The notes under the pieces were generated by a model. The model was given only the letters and a program-made list of their open reading frames with translations, was not told the DNA's origin and ran no database searches. Positions 46,247-59,221 of a DNA stretch of 64,000 nucleotides are shown here, one piece after another. Each line of letters begins with the position of its first letter. Position 1 is the stretch's first letter. Where the stretch lies: contig OY282606.1 in the NCBI GenBank assembly GCA_958298945.1, positions 25,827,740 through 25,891,739 on the forward strand. Reading direction: 5' to 3'. The position numbers and the translations under genes are program-made. Source of the stretch: Atherix ibis (Eukaryota > Arthropoda > Insecta > Diptera > Athericidae).

Positions 46247-49200
46247 TATATAAATAATTGCGGTCATATGTCGGTCCCTAACGGTTCATACGTAATATTT
46301 TATTTGTAACTAATGTTGATAGATGGCGCTGTTAGCAGACTAGAGCATTATTATTAAATAATAGTAAACTTTTTTGTACAGAACTGTAAGTTTGAACTGT
46401 AATTTGTTTAAAAATATATATCAATTAGTGATTCTCGGTGAAGACACTACGAATTAAATACACATAATTGAGATTTTTTGAAGTGAGTTAATTAGTTAAG
46501 TCTATGTTTTTAGTCACATTATTTGACTGAAAAATTAAATTCAAATGAAAAGAATTTTATTCTACTTTTCAAAGAATGGATGAAGGTCAAAATTTGCAGA
46601 TAAATCGTCAGCGACACCAAAGGTATGTGGATCGCCAAAGTCAGGACAGTCTGCAGCGTTTGGTGCCATCAATTTTGACGGGTTATCGCTAGTTGATAAA
46701 TATAATCGCGTATAAATAAAAATAGATTAATTTATAGAAGGATAGAACATTAATTACACTCAACATTATTAATAATGTATTCCACGTGTTTATGTAGGCG
46801 GTTTTTACGAAAAAAATATTTTACAAAAAAAAAAATATGTTCAAATTTGGGCTAAGAAAATGTTCTTACCGTTTTTGTATAACGGTAAATTAAATAAAAA
46901 AACTTATTTAATAACCATTCCAGAAGAAAACCATAAATACTTTTATTATTAATATTGGTTTATTGGATAATTTAGGATACTTATTGATATGAAATAGTAT
47001 TGATTGCATGGCATTTTTGAGTAAATGCACAAAATAATGTTGATTCAAATTTAAAAACCAAACACTTAAAAAATCATCTGTTATATAAATAATTGCGGTC
47101 ATATGTCGGTCCCTAACGGTTTATACGTAACGTTTTATTTTGAAAATTGATAGATGGCGCTGTTAGCAAACTAGAGCATTATTTTTAAATAAAAGTAAAC
47201 TTTTTTGTACAGAACTGTAAGTTTGAACTGTAATTTGTTTAAAAATATATATCAATTAGTGAATCTCGGTGAAGACACTACGAATTAAATACACATAATT
47301 GAGATTTTTTGAAGTGAGTTAATTAGTTAAGTCTACGTTATTAGTCACATTATTTGACTGAAAAATTAAATTCAAATGAAAAGAATTTTATTCTACTTTT
47401 CAAAGAATGGATGAAGGTCAAAATTTGCAGATAAATCGTCAGCGACACCAAAGGTATGTGGATCGCCAAAGTCAGGACAGTCTGCAGCGTTTGGTGCCAT
47501 CAATTTTGACGGCTTATCGCTAGTTGATAAATAATCGACTAAAAATAAAAATAAATTTATTTATAGAAGGATAGAACATTAATTACACTCAACATTATTA
47601 ATAATGTATTCCACGTGTTTATGTAGGCGGTTTTTACAAAAAAAATATTTTGCAAAAAAAAAAATATGTTTAAATTTGGGCTAAGAAAATGTTCTTATCG
47701 TTTTTGTATTATTCAAAATAAGATTAAAATTATCGTAAAATGATGTTAATAAAAATTAAATAAAAAAACTTATTTAATAACCATTCCAGAAGAAAACCAT
47801 AAATACTTTTATTATTAATATTGGTTTATTGGATAATTTAGGATACTTATTGATATGAAATAGTATTGATTGCATGGCATTTTTGAGTAAATGCACAAAA
47901 TAATGTTGATTCAAATTTAAAAACCAAACACTTAAAAAATCATCTGTTATATAAATAATTGCGGTCATATGTCGGTCCCTAACGGTTTATACGTAACGTT
48001 TTATTTTGAAAATTGATAGATGGCGCTGTTAGCAAACTAGAGCATTATTTTTAAATAAAAGTAAACTTTTTTGTACAGAACTGTAAGTTTGAACTGTAAT
48101 TTGTTTAAAAATATATATCAATTAGTGAATCTCGGTGAAGACACTACGAATTAAATACACATAATTGAGATTTTTTGAAGTGAGTTAATTAGTTAAGTCT
48201 ACGTTATTAGTCACATTATTTGACTGAAAAATTAAATTCAAATGAAAAGAATTTTATTCTACTTTTCAAAGAATGGATGAAGGTCAAAATTTGCAGATAA
48301 ATCGTCAGCGACACCAAAGGTATGTGGATCGCCAAAGTCAGGACAGTCTGCAGCGTTTGGTGCCATCAATTTTGACGGGTTATCGCTAGTTGATAAATAA
48401 TCGACTAAAAATAAAAATAAATTTATTTATAGAAGGATAGAACATTAATTACACTCAACATTATTAATAATGTATTCCACGTGTTTATGTAGGCGGTTTT
48501 TACAAAAAAAATATTTTGCAAAAAAAAAAATATGTTTAAATTTGGGCTAAGAAAATGTTCTTATCGTTTTTGTATTATTCAAAATAAGATTAAAATTATC
48601 GTAAAATGATGTTAATAAAAATTAAATAAAAAAACTTATTTAATAACCATTCCAGAAGAAAACCATAAATACTTTTATTATTAATATTGGTTTATTGGAT
48701 AATTTAGGATACTTATTGATATGAAATAGTATTGATTGCATGGCATTTTTGAGTAAATGCACAAAATAATGTTGATTCAAATTTAAAAACCAAACACTTA
48801 AAAAATCATCTGTTATATAAATAATTGCGGTCATATGTCGGTCCCTAACGGTTTATACGTAACGTTTTATTTTGAAAATTGATAGATGGCGCTGTTAGCA
48901 AACTAGAGCATTATTTTTAAATAAAAGTAAACTTTTTTGTACAGAACTGTAAGTTTGAACTGTAATTTGTTTAAAAATATATATCAATTAGTGAATCTCG
49001 GTGAAGACACTACGAATTAAATACACATAATTGAGATTTTTTGAAGTGAGTTAATTAGTTAAGTCTACGTTATTAGTCACATTATTTGACTGAAAAATTA
49101 AATTCAAATGAAAAGAATTTTATTCTACTTTTCAAAGAATGGATGAAGGTCAAAATTTGCAGATAAATCGTCAGCGACACCAAAGGTATGTGGATCGCCA

Positions 49201-52200
49201 AAGTCAGGACAGTCTGCAGCGTTTGGTGCCATCAATTTTGACGGGTTATCGCTAGTTGATAAATAATCGACTAAAAATAAAAATAAATTTATTTATAGAA
49301 GGATAGAACATTAATTACACTCAACATTATTAATAATGTATTCCACGTGTTTATGTAGGCGGTTTTTACAAAAAAAATATTTTGCAAAAAAAAAAATATG
49401 TTTAAATTTGGGCTAAGAAAATGTTCTTACCGTTTTTGTATTATTCAAAATAAGATTAAAATTATCGTAAAATGATGTTAATAAAAATTAAATAAAAAAA
49501 CTTATTTAATAACCATTCCAGAAGAAAACCATAAATACTTTTATTATTAATATTGGTTTATTGGATAATTTAGGATACTTATTGATATGAAATAGTATTG
49601 ATTGCATGGCATTTTTGAGTAAATGCACAAAATAATGTTGATTCAAATTTAAAAACCAAACACTTAAAAAATCATCTGTTATATAAATAATTGCGGTCAT
49701 ATGTCGGTCCCTAACGGTTTATACGTAACGTTTTATTTTGAAAATTGATAGATGGCGCTGTTAGCAAACTAGAGCATTATTTTTAAATAAAAGTAAACTT
49801 TTTTGTACAGAACTGTAAGTTTGAACTGTAATTTGTTTAAAAATATATATCAATTAGTGAATCTCGGTGAAGACACTACGAATTAAATACACATAATTGA
49901 GATTTTTTGAAGTGAGTTAATTAGTTAAGTCTACGTTATTAGTCACATTATTTGACTGAAAAATTAAATTCAAATGAAAAGAATTTTATTCTACTTTTCA
50001 AAGAATGGATGAAGGTCAAAATTTGCAGATAAATCGTCAGCGACACCAAAGGTATGTGGATCGCCAAAGTCAGGACAGTCTGCAGCGTTTGGTGCCATCA
50101 ATTTTGACGGGTTATCGCTAGTTGATAAATAATCGACTAAAAATAAAAATAAATTTATTTATAGAAGGATAGAACATTAATTACACTCAACATTATTAAT
50201 AATGTATTCCACGTGTTTATGTAGGCGGTTTTTACAAAAAAAATATTTTGCAAAAAAAAAATATGTTTAAATTTGGGCTAAGAAAATGTTCTTACCGTTT
50301 TTGTATTATTCAAAATAAGATTAAAATTATCGTAAAATGATGTTAATAAAAATTAAATAAAAAAACTTATTTAATAACCATTCCAGAAGAAAACCATAAA
50401 TACTTTTATTATTAATATTGGTTTATTGGATAATTTAGGATACTTATTGATATGAAATAGTATTGATTGCATGGCATTTTTGAGTAAATGCACAAAATAA
50501 TGTTGATTCAAATTTAAAAACCAAACACTTAAAAAATCATCTGTTATATAAATAATTGCGGTCATATGTCGGTCCCTAACGGTTTATACGTAACGTTTTA
50601 TTTTGAAAATTGATAGATGGCGCTGTTAGCAAACTAGAGCATTATTTTTAAATAAAAGTAAACTTTTTTGTACAGAACTGTAAGTTTGAACTGTAATTTG
50701 TTTAAAAATATATATCAATTAGTGAATCTCGGTGAAGACACTACGAATTAAATACACATAATTGAGATTTTTTGAAGTGAGTTAATTAGTTAAGTCTACG
50801 TTATTAGTCACATTATTTGACTGAAAAATTAAATTCAAATGAAAAGAATTTTATTCTACTTTTCAAAGAATGGATGAAGGTCAAAATTTGCAGATAAATC
50901 GTCAGCGACACCAAAGGTATGTGGATCGCCAAAGTCAGGACAGTCTGCAGCGTTTGGTGCCATCAATTTTGACGGGTTATCGCTAGTTGATAAATATAAT
51001 CGCGTATAAATAAAAATAGATTAATTTATAGAAGAATAGAACATTAATTACACTCAACATTATTAATAATGTATTCCACGTGTTTATGTAGGCGGTTTTT
51101 ACGAAAAAAATATTTTACAAAAAAAAAAATATGTTCAAATTTGGGCTAAGAAAATGTTCTTACCGTTTTTGTATAACGGTAAATTAAATAAAAAAACTTA
51201 TTTAATAACCATTCCAGAAGAAAACCATAAATACTTTTATTATTAATATTGGTTTATTGGATAATTTAGGATACTTATTGATATGAAATAGTATTGATTG
51301 CATGGCATTTTTGAGTAAATGCACAAAATAATGTTGATTCAAATTTAAAAACCAAACACTTAAAAAATCATCTGTTATATAAATAATTGCGGTCATATGT
51401 CGGTCCCTAACGGTTTATACGTAACGTTTTATTTTGAAAATTGATAGATGGCGCTGTTAGCAAACTAGAGCATTATTTTTAAATAAAAGTAAACTTTTTT
51501 GTACAGAACTGTAAGTTTGAACTGTAATTTGTTTAAAAATATATATCAATTAGTGAATCTCGGTGAAGACACTACGAATTAAATACACATAATTGAGATT
51601 TTTTGAAGTGAGTTAATTAGTTAAGTCTACGTTATTAGTCACATTATTTGACTGAAAAATTAAATTCAAATGAAAAGAATTTTATTCTACTTTTCAAAGA
51701 ATGGATGAAGGTCAAAATTTGCAGATAAATCGTCAGCGACACCAAAGGTATGTGGATCGCCAAAGTCAGGACAGTCTGCAGCGTTTGGTGCCATCAATTT
51801 TGACGGGTTATCGCTAGTTGATAAATAATCGACTAAAAATAAAAATAAATTTATTTATAGAAGGATAGAACATTAATTACACTCAACATTATTAATAATG
51901 TATTCCACGTGTTTATGTAGGCGGTTTTTACAAAAAAAATATTTTGCAAAAAAAAAAATATGTTTAAATTTGGGCTAAGAAAATGTTCTTATCGTTTTTG
52001 TATTATTCAAAATAAGATTAAAATTATCGTAAAATGATGTTAATAAAAATTAAATAAAAAAACTTATTTAATAACCATTCCAGAAGAAAACCATAAATAC
52101 TTTTATTATTAATATTGGTTTATTGGATAATTTAGGATACTTATTGATATGAAATAGTATTGATTGCATGGCATTTTTGAGTAAATGCACAAAATAATGT

Positions 52201-55200
52201 TGATTCAAATTTAAAAACCAAACACTTAAAAAATCATCTGTTATATAAATAATTGCGGTCATATGTCGGTCCCTAACGGTTTATACGTAACGTTTTATTT
52301 TGAAAATTGATAGATGGCGCTGTTAGCAAACTAGAGCATTATTTTTAAATAAAAGTAAACTTTTTTGTACAGAACTGTAAGTTTGAACTGTAATTTGTTT
52401 AAAAATATATATCAATTAGTGAATCTCGGTGAAGACACTACGAATTAAATACACATAATTGAGATTTTTTGAAGTGAGTTAATTAGTTAAGTCTACGTTA
52501 TTAGTCACATTATTTGACTGAAAAATTAAATTCAAATGAAAAGAATTTTATTCTACTTTTCAAAGAATGGATGAAGGTCAAAATTTGCAGATAAATCGTC
52601 AGCGACACCAAAGGTATGTGGATCGCCAAAGTCAGGACAGTCTGCAGCGTTTGGTGCCATCAATTTTGACGGGTTATCGCTAGTTGATAAATAATCGACT
52701 AAAAATAAAAATAAATTTATTTATAGAAGGATAGAACATTAATTACACTCAACATTATTAATAATGTATTCCACGTGTTTATGTAGGCGGTTTTTACAAA
52801 AAAAATATTTTGCAAAAAAAAAAATATGTTTAAATTTGGGCTAAGAAAATGTTCTTACCGTTTTTGTATTATTCAAAATAAGATTAAAATTATCGTAAAA
52901 TGATGTTAATAAAAATTAAATAAAAAAACTTATTTAATAACCATTCCAGAAGAAAACCATAAATACTTTTATTATTAATATTGGTTTATTGGATAATTTA
53001 GGATACTTATTGATATGAAATAGTATTGATTGCATGGCATTTTTGAGTAAATGCACAAAATAATGTTGATTCAAATTTAAAAACCAAACACTTAAAAAAT
53101 CATCTGTTATATAAATAATTGCGGTCATATGTCGGTCCCTAACGGTTTATACGTAACGTTTTATTTTGAAAATTGATAGATGGCGCTGTTAGCAAACTAG
53201 AGCATTATTTTTAAATAAAAGTAAACTTTTTTGTACAGAACTGTAAGTTTGAACTGTAATTTGTTTAAAAATATATATCAATTAGTGAATCTCGGTGAAG
53301 ACACTACGAATTAAATACACATAATTGAGATTTTTTGAAGTGAGTTAATTAGTTAAGTCTACGTTATTAGTCACATTATTTGACTGAAAAATTAAATTCA
53401 AATGAAAAGAATTTTATTCTACTTTTCAAAGAATGGATGAAGGTCAAAATTTGCAGATAAATCGTCAGCGACACCAAAGGTATGTGGATCGCCAAAGTCA
53501 GGACAGTCTGCAGCGTTTGGTGCCATCAATTTTGACGGGTTATCGCTAGTTGATAAATAATCGACTAAAAATAAAAATAAATTTATTTATAGAAGGATAG
53601 AACATTAATTATACTCAACATTATTAATAATGTATTCCACGTGTTTATGTAGGCGGTTTTTACAAAAAAAATATTTTGCAAAAAAAAAAATATGTTTAAA
53701 TTTGGGCTAAGAAAATGTTCTTATCGTTTTTGTATTATTCAAAATAAGATTAAAATTATCGTAAAATGATGTTAATAAAAATTAAATAAAAAAACTTATT
53801 TAATAACCATTCCAGAAGAAAACCATAAATACTTTTATTATTAATATTGGTTTATTGGATAATTTAGGATACTTATTGATATGAAATAGTATTGATTGCA
53901 TGGCATTTTTGAGTAAATGCACAAAATAATGTTGATTCAAATTTAAAAACCAAACACTTAAAAAATCATCTGTTATATAAATAATTGCGGTCATATGTCG
54001 GTCCCTAACGGTTTATACGTAACGTTTTATTTTGAAAATTGATAGATGGCGCTGTTAGCAAACTAGAGCATTATTTTTAAATAAAAGTAAACTTTTTTGT
54101 ACAGAACTGTAAGTTTGAACTGTAATTTGTTTAAAAATATATATCAATTAGTGAATCTCGGTGAAGACACTACGAATTAAATACACATAATTGAGATTTT
54201 TTGAAGTGAGTTAATTAGTTAAGTCTACGTTATTAGTCACATTATTTGACTGAAAAATTAAATTCAAATGAAAAGAATTTTATTCTACTTTTCAAAGAAT
54301 GGATGAAGGTCAAAATTTGCAGATAAATCGTCAGCGACACCAAAGGTATGTGGATCGCCAAAGTCAGGACAGTCTGCAGCGTTTGGTGCCATCAATTTTG
54401 ACGGCTTATCGCTAGTTGATAAATAATCGACTAAAAATAAAAATAAATTTATTTATAGAAGGATAGAACATTAATTACACTCAACATTATTAATAATGTA
54501 TTCCACGTGTTTATGTAGGCGGTTTTTACAAAAAAAATATTTTGCAAAAAAAAAAATATGTTTAAATTTGGGCTAAGAAAATGTTCTTACCGTTTTTGTA
54601 TTATTCAAAATAAGATTAAAATTATCGTAAAATGATGTTAATAAAAATTAAATAAAAAAACTTATTTAATAACCATTCCAGAAGAAAACCATAAATACTT
54701 TTATTATTAATATTGGTTTATTGGATAATTTAGGATACTTATTGATATGAAATAGTATTGATTGCATGGCATTTTTGAGTAAATGCACAAAATAATGTTG
54801 ATTCAAATTTAAAAACCAAACACTTAAAAAATCATCTGTTATATAAATAATTGCGGTCATATGTCGGTCCCTAACGGTTTATACGTAACGTTTTATTTTG
54901 AAAATTGATAGATGGCGCTGTTAGCAAACTAGAGCATTATTTTTAAATAAAAGTAAACTTTTTTGTACAGAACTGTAAGTTTGAACTGTAATTTGTTTAA
55001 AAATATATATCAATTAGTGAATCTCGGTGAAGACACTACGAATTAAATACACATAATTGAGATTTTTTGAAGTGAGTTAATTAGTTAAGTCTACGTTATT
55101 AGTCACATTATTTGACTGAAAAATTAAATTCAAATGAAAAGAATTTTATTCTACTTTTCAAAGAATGGATGAAGGTCAAAATTTGCAGATAAATCGTCAG

Positions 55201-56505
55201 CGACACCAAAGGTATGTGGATCGCCAAAGTCAGGACAGTCTGCAGCGTTTGGTGCCATCAATTTTGACGGGTTATCGCTAGTTGATAAATAATCGACTAA
55301 AAATAAAAATAAATTTATTTATAGAAGGATAGAACATTAATTACACTCAACATTATTAATAATGTATTCCACGTGTTTATGTAGGCGGTTTTTACAAAAA
55401 AAATATTTTGCAAAAAAAAAATATGTTTAAATTTGGGCTAAGAAAATGTTCTTACCGTTTTTGTATTATTCAAAATAAGATTAAAATTATCGTAAAATGA
55501 TGTTAATAAAAATTAAATAAAAAAACTTATTTAATAACCATTCCAGAAGAAAACCATAAATACTTTTATTATTAATATTGGTTTATTGGATAATTTAGGA
55601 TACTTATTGATATGAAATAGTATTGATTGCATGGCATTTTTGAGTAAATGCACAAAATAATGTTGATTCAAATTTAAAAACCAAACACTTAAAAAATCAT
55701 CTGTTATATAAATAATTGCGGTCATATGTCGGTCCCTAACGGTTTATACGTAACGTTTTATTTTGAAAATTGATAGATGGCGCTGTTAGCAAACTAGAGC
55801 ATTATTTTTAAATAAAAGTAAACTTTTTTGTACAGAACTGTAAGTTTGAACTGTAATTTGTTTAAAAATATATATCAATTAGTGAATCTCGGTGAAGACA
55901 CTACGAATTAAATACACATAATTGAGATTTTTTGAAGTGAGTTAATTAGTTAAGTCTACGTTATTAGTCACATTATTTGACTGAAAAATTAAATTCAAAT
56001 GAAAAGAATTTTATTCTACTTTTCAAAGAATGGATGAAGGTCAAAATTTGCAGATAAATCGTCAGCGACACCAAAGGTATGTGGATCGCCAAAGTCAGGA
56101 CAGTCTGCAGCGTTTGGTGCCATCAATTTTGACGGGTTATCGCTAGTTGATAAATAATCGACTAAAAATAAAAATAATTTAATTTATAGAAGGATAGAAC
56201 ATTAATTACACTCAACATTATTAATAATGTATTCCACGTGTTTATGTAGGCGGTTTTTACAAAAAAAATATTTTACAAAAAAAAAAAATATGTTCAAATT
56301 TGGGCTAAGAAAATGTTCTTACCGTTTTTGTATAACGGTAAATTAAATAAAAAAACTTATTTAATAACCATTCCAGAAGAAAACCATAAATACTTTTATT
56401 ATTAATATTGGTTTATTGGATAATTTAGGATACTTATTGATATGAAATAGTATTGATTGCATGGCATTTTTGAGTAAATGCACAAAATAATGTTGATTTA
56501 AATAT
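46223..56505. repeat. Tandem array, 12 units of about 866 bp
   Basis: Units start at the landmark 'ccaaacacttaaaaaatc': 46223, 47058, 47924, 48790, 49656, 50521, 51352, 52218, 53084, 53950, 54816 and 55681 (the last is cut at 56505). Spacings are 835, 866, 866, 866, 865, 831, 866, 866, 866, 866, 865. Units are almost identical. Two length classes exist: long units contain 'ttattcaaaataagatta' and following bases, and short units (1, 6, 12) have 'tataacggtaaatt' instead. Unit 1 is diverged in its first third. Each unit has a TATA-like 'aaaatatatatc', an intact 38-codon frame and AATAAA motifs. The identical 64-codon minus-strand frame in each unit reflects repeat identity, not selection. Confidence 0.95.
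46576..46692 (+). CDS. Putative 38-codon frame, present intact in all 12 array units
   Basis: ATG to TAG, starting MDEGQNLQINRQ and ending 'LVPSILTGYR'. Other copies start at 47407, 48273, 49139, 50005, 50870, 51701, 52567, 53433, 54299, 55165 and 56030. The segment is GC-richer than the rest of the unit. It is unchanged in unit 1, although that unit is diverged elsewhere. The only change seen is Gly to Ala near the end in units 2 and 10. Upstream is a TATA-like run and about 150 nt of leader. 'CCAAAG/GTATGT' inside the frame is a good 5' splice site, so it might be a first coding exon. The product is basic and Gln/Arg-rich. I do not recognise it; expression is unproven. Confidence 0.35.
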   Translation: MDEGQNLQINRQRHQRYVDRQSQDSLQRLVPSILTGYR

Positions 56506-57430
56506 AAAAAAAAAAGAAAAATTTCACGTATTTTATAGAAGTATTATTTTTTTATTTTTTATTAAATAAGTATACAAAAGTTTGTTAAAAATTTTAAATA
56601 TTTTATTACACATAAAATACTCAAAATCCAATTACATAAATTCTCTGGAATCCCATTTATCACCGATAATAAAAAATAATATATATTCAGAATCTCAGTT
56701 GGTGGTGACTTTTAATTGCATATTTTGAAAATATTGTTAACACAAAATGAATACAATACAATTAACTAAAATTGGACTGTCCTTCTTTTTGAATAATCTA
56801 CAGCATGTACCCATTAAGATAGCAATAATACAGTTCTACCATGAGTCCACTAATTGCACCATTAACTAAAGTACAGTAGATTGACTGACTAATAACGAGT
56901 ATATGGAAAGATGGTCGACAAGACAAATCAGTATTGTTGGCGGTAGAGATGAGTTCAGTTCTTCTGTCTCACAATCTATAGTGCATTACTTTGTAAGAAT
57001 ACTAAAAACTTTAATAAGTCGAGAAAAAAGGAACAAAGTAAAAAACACTAAAAATTTGGAAATTATCTGAAAAAAATTACATAGAATCATTTCTGTACTC
57101 CGTTCACTAGATGCAATAATTGTCTACGAAACAATGTATCTACAATATTGTTGGATCATAAAAATTTAACGTCTACTTATCGTATTGAATCCATCGTTAA
57201 TACTATAGTATTAAATATAATACGATATAATAAAAACTTCATTTTGATTGACATATTCGTCAGATTCAGATCCTCGCAAGTTTCGATCATACCGGATTCA
57301 ACTTTATCGGATTTTCCATACTAATTATTCTTGAAAACAGTGAATTTTTTTTTAAGTACAGACCAAATTGTCCTACGAGGTGGAGCTGATTTTTTTCTGC
57401 TTTCAACATTTTTATTGCTTCAACTTTGTT
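56506..57430. other. AT-rich flank of the array, nothing recognised
   Basis: It begins with A-rich DNA where the last unit is cut off. There is no frame or repeat I can support, apart from remnants preceding the minus-strand frame at 57432. Confidence 0.45.
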
Positions 57431-57431
57431 G

Positions 57432-57736
57432 CTATTCAAAAAATATGTTCTCATTCAAATTGCTGCTATGAAACAGACTTTTTACACGATCTGATCCTTT
57501 TGAGGTAATTTTTAAATGGCTTTTTTGTATGTTGGTTTTTAAATGCTTAAAATTATTTGCGTAAATGTACTTAGATGGAGTATTTTTCGAGATGAAGTCC
57601 AAAAATACTCCATTGGATGTTATCGATAGTACAGAAATGACGTCCTTTCGAGTGTTTTTTTTTACAATATATCTTGGGGAATAAGAAAATGTTGCTGACA
57701 AACTATCAAAATCGAGTTTTCCGATCAAAATTCATT
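57432..57736 (-). pseudogene. Unidentified open frame, about 100 codons, no ATG
   Basis: The minus strand is open from about 57736 to 57432 without any methionine codon, with residues such as 'RKDVISVLSITSNGVFLDFI' and 'NNFKHLKTNIQKSHLKI'. After a stop the same frame continues 'NVESRKKSAPPRRTIWSVLK'. The composition looks protein-like, so this may be an internal exon or a decayed gene. I recognise no family and no convincing splice pair. Confidence 0.3.
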
Positions 57737-57891
57737 GATGGAGATGGCCGTATTATGAATTAATGTATAAGCTAGGTGTAGGAGAAATTCATAGTGTTAC
57801 CATTGAATAATAATATATAAGAGCTAAACTTTAGCATTTGTAAAAAAAATCTTAGATTATGGAGTACAAGTTGAAGACAAAAAACGGAATA

Positions 57892-58555
57892 CGAGGTCTG
57901 TTCAAAAAGTATCGCGAATTTTGAATTTCCGCGGATTACGTATATTCGATTTTAGGCGTTATATTGGTACTCATGTCTCTCACTTATGCCGACAAGTTTG
58001 GCCATTTTGAATTTTCAGTTAATTTTTGACAGCTGCTGCTTTGCTTGCACGTGTTTTGGCTCGCCTTCGATTTTTGCCAATTCCAAAAAATGGATCGAAG
58101 AATCTGTTTCGGGAACAAGAAAAAGTCACAGGGGGCCAGATCTGGGGAATACGGTGGCTGCGGCATTATAAGTATGTTGTTTTTGGCCAAATATTAGCGC
58201 ACAAGCAACGATGCGTGAGCAGGGGCGTTCTCATGGTGCAAAAGTCAATTTTTGTTCTTCCACAAATCCGAACGCTTCTAACGGATTGCTTCGCGCAACT
58301 TGCATATAGCTTGCAGGTAATATTCCTTATTGACAATTCTACCCTGTGGCACGAACTCATGATGCACCACGCCGCTGAAATCGAAGAAAACTGCAAGCAA
58401 AGCAGCTGTCAAAAATTAACTGAACATTCAAAATGGCCGAACTTGTCAGCATAAGGGAGAGACATGAGTACCAACATAACGCCACAAAAAATCTAAAAAC
58501 GAATATACGTAACCCGCGGAAATTCAAAATTCGCGATACTTTTTGAACAAACCTC
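57892..58555 (-). mobile_element. Family-A mariner A4, foldback form with two 5' ends
   Basis: Both ends are the same roughly 155-bp sequence in inverted orientation: 'cgaggtctgttcaaaaag', then 'aatttccgcgg', 'tacgtatattcg', 'actcatgtctctc' and 'gacagctgctttgcttgc'. TA flanks both sides. Between them the minus strand keeps a transposase core: 'VNKEYYLQ'-like residues, 'NNILIMPQPPYSPDLAPCDF' and 'FLFPK'. It then switches into the inverted 5' end at 'ILRSIF', the same junction as in A1 at 3522-4143. The true 3' end of the family (seen in A2 and A3) is absent. Confidence 0.85.
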
Positions 58556-58557
58556 GT

Positions 58558-59182
58558 ACATCTCGCCAAACTGCATTTCTTGAAATTATCGACTCGCCAA
58601 ACTTTTTCCGCAATAAATCGATTGTGGCGCAGGCTGTGTGGCACATATCGCCGTCTTGTTGAAATCACATATTTGTTAAATAAACATCTGCCAATTCTCA
58701 GGTCACAAAAATTTCATTATAATGGATCTGTACCATTCACCATTGACAGTAACGGTAACTCCTTCCTCATTTAGAAAAATATAAGGACCGCTTATACCAC
58801 CAACCGTGTGGTTGTAGCAGACAGTCCCAATTGTTGAGAACGCCTTGAAATCTATAAATCTGATTTTTTGTCAACACTTGCCCAAACCGCACCAATATTC
58901 TTAACACTTCGATCGGATCTTTGTCTTACTTGTACGCAAACATTGTATAAAGAAAGATCGCATTCAAAACTTTCAGCCGATTATTTCGACCATAAACAGC
59001 AAGAAGTGCACGATAAGTTGCTATAAAATGGATAATTTCGAAGTGTTGGTGAGGCGTGTATCTTTCCATGAATAATCTTTCCATTATAATCTTACTGACA
59101 GTAACAGAAGATTTCTATATTACAAATATGACCAATCGGTCCATTTGAAAAAAAGACTACCCCAATTGAAAAACCTCTAATT
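58558..59182 (-). mobile_element. D,D41-type transposon relic K1
   Basis: The minus strand reads 'AVWHI'-equivalent catalytic surroundings near 58640, 'VTVNGEWYR'-like residues near 58745, 'GISGPYIFLNEEG' near 58770, and an N-terminal start near 59070 ('MERYTPHQH'-like). The right end 'ggggtagtc'/'gactaccccaattgaaaaac' at 59155-59180 is a likely terminal repeat. The middle is deleted. Confidence 0.6.
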
Positions 59183-59221
59183 ATATTTTATTAATATGTC
59201 ATTCTATAATAAAATTCTGTT

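Noticed and set aside
46908..55725. Eleven identical 64-codon minus-strand frames
   Set aside because: They are identical because the 866-bp units are identical. Residue content is AT-driven, and the frame overlaps the transposon terminus. No evidence of coding.
46223..56505. CRISPR-like, rDNA or histone repeat array
   Set aside because: Units of 866 bp without variable spacers, no rRNA-like or histone-like sequence, and a eukaryotic context.
58026..58454. 142-codon plus-strand frame in A4
   Set aside because: Runs across the foldback arms antisense to the transposase; its length comes from the inverted repeat.
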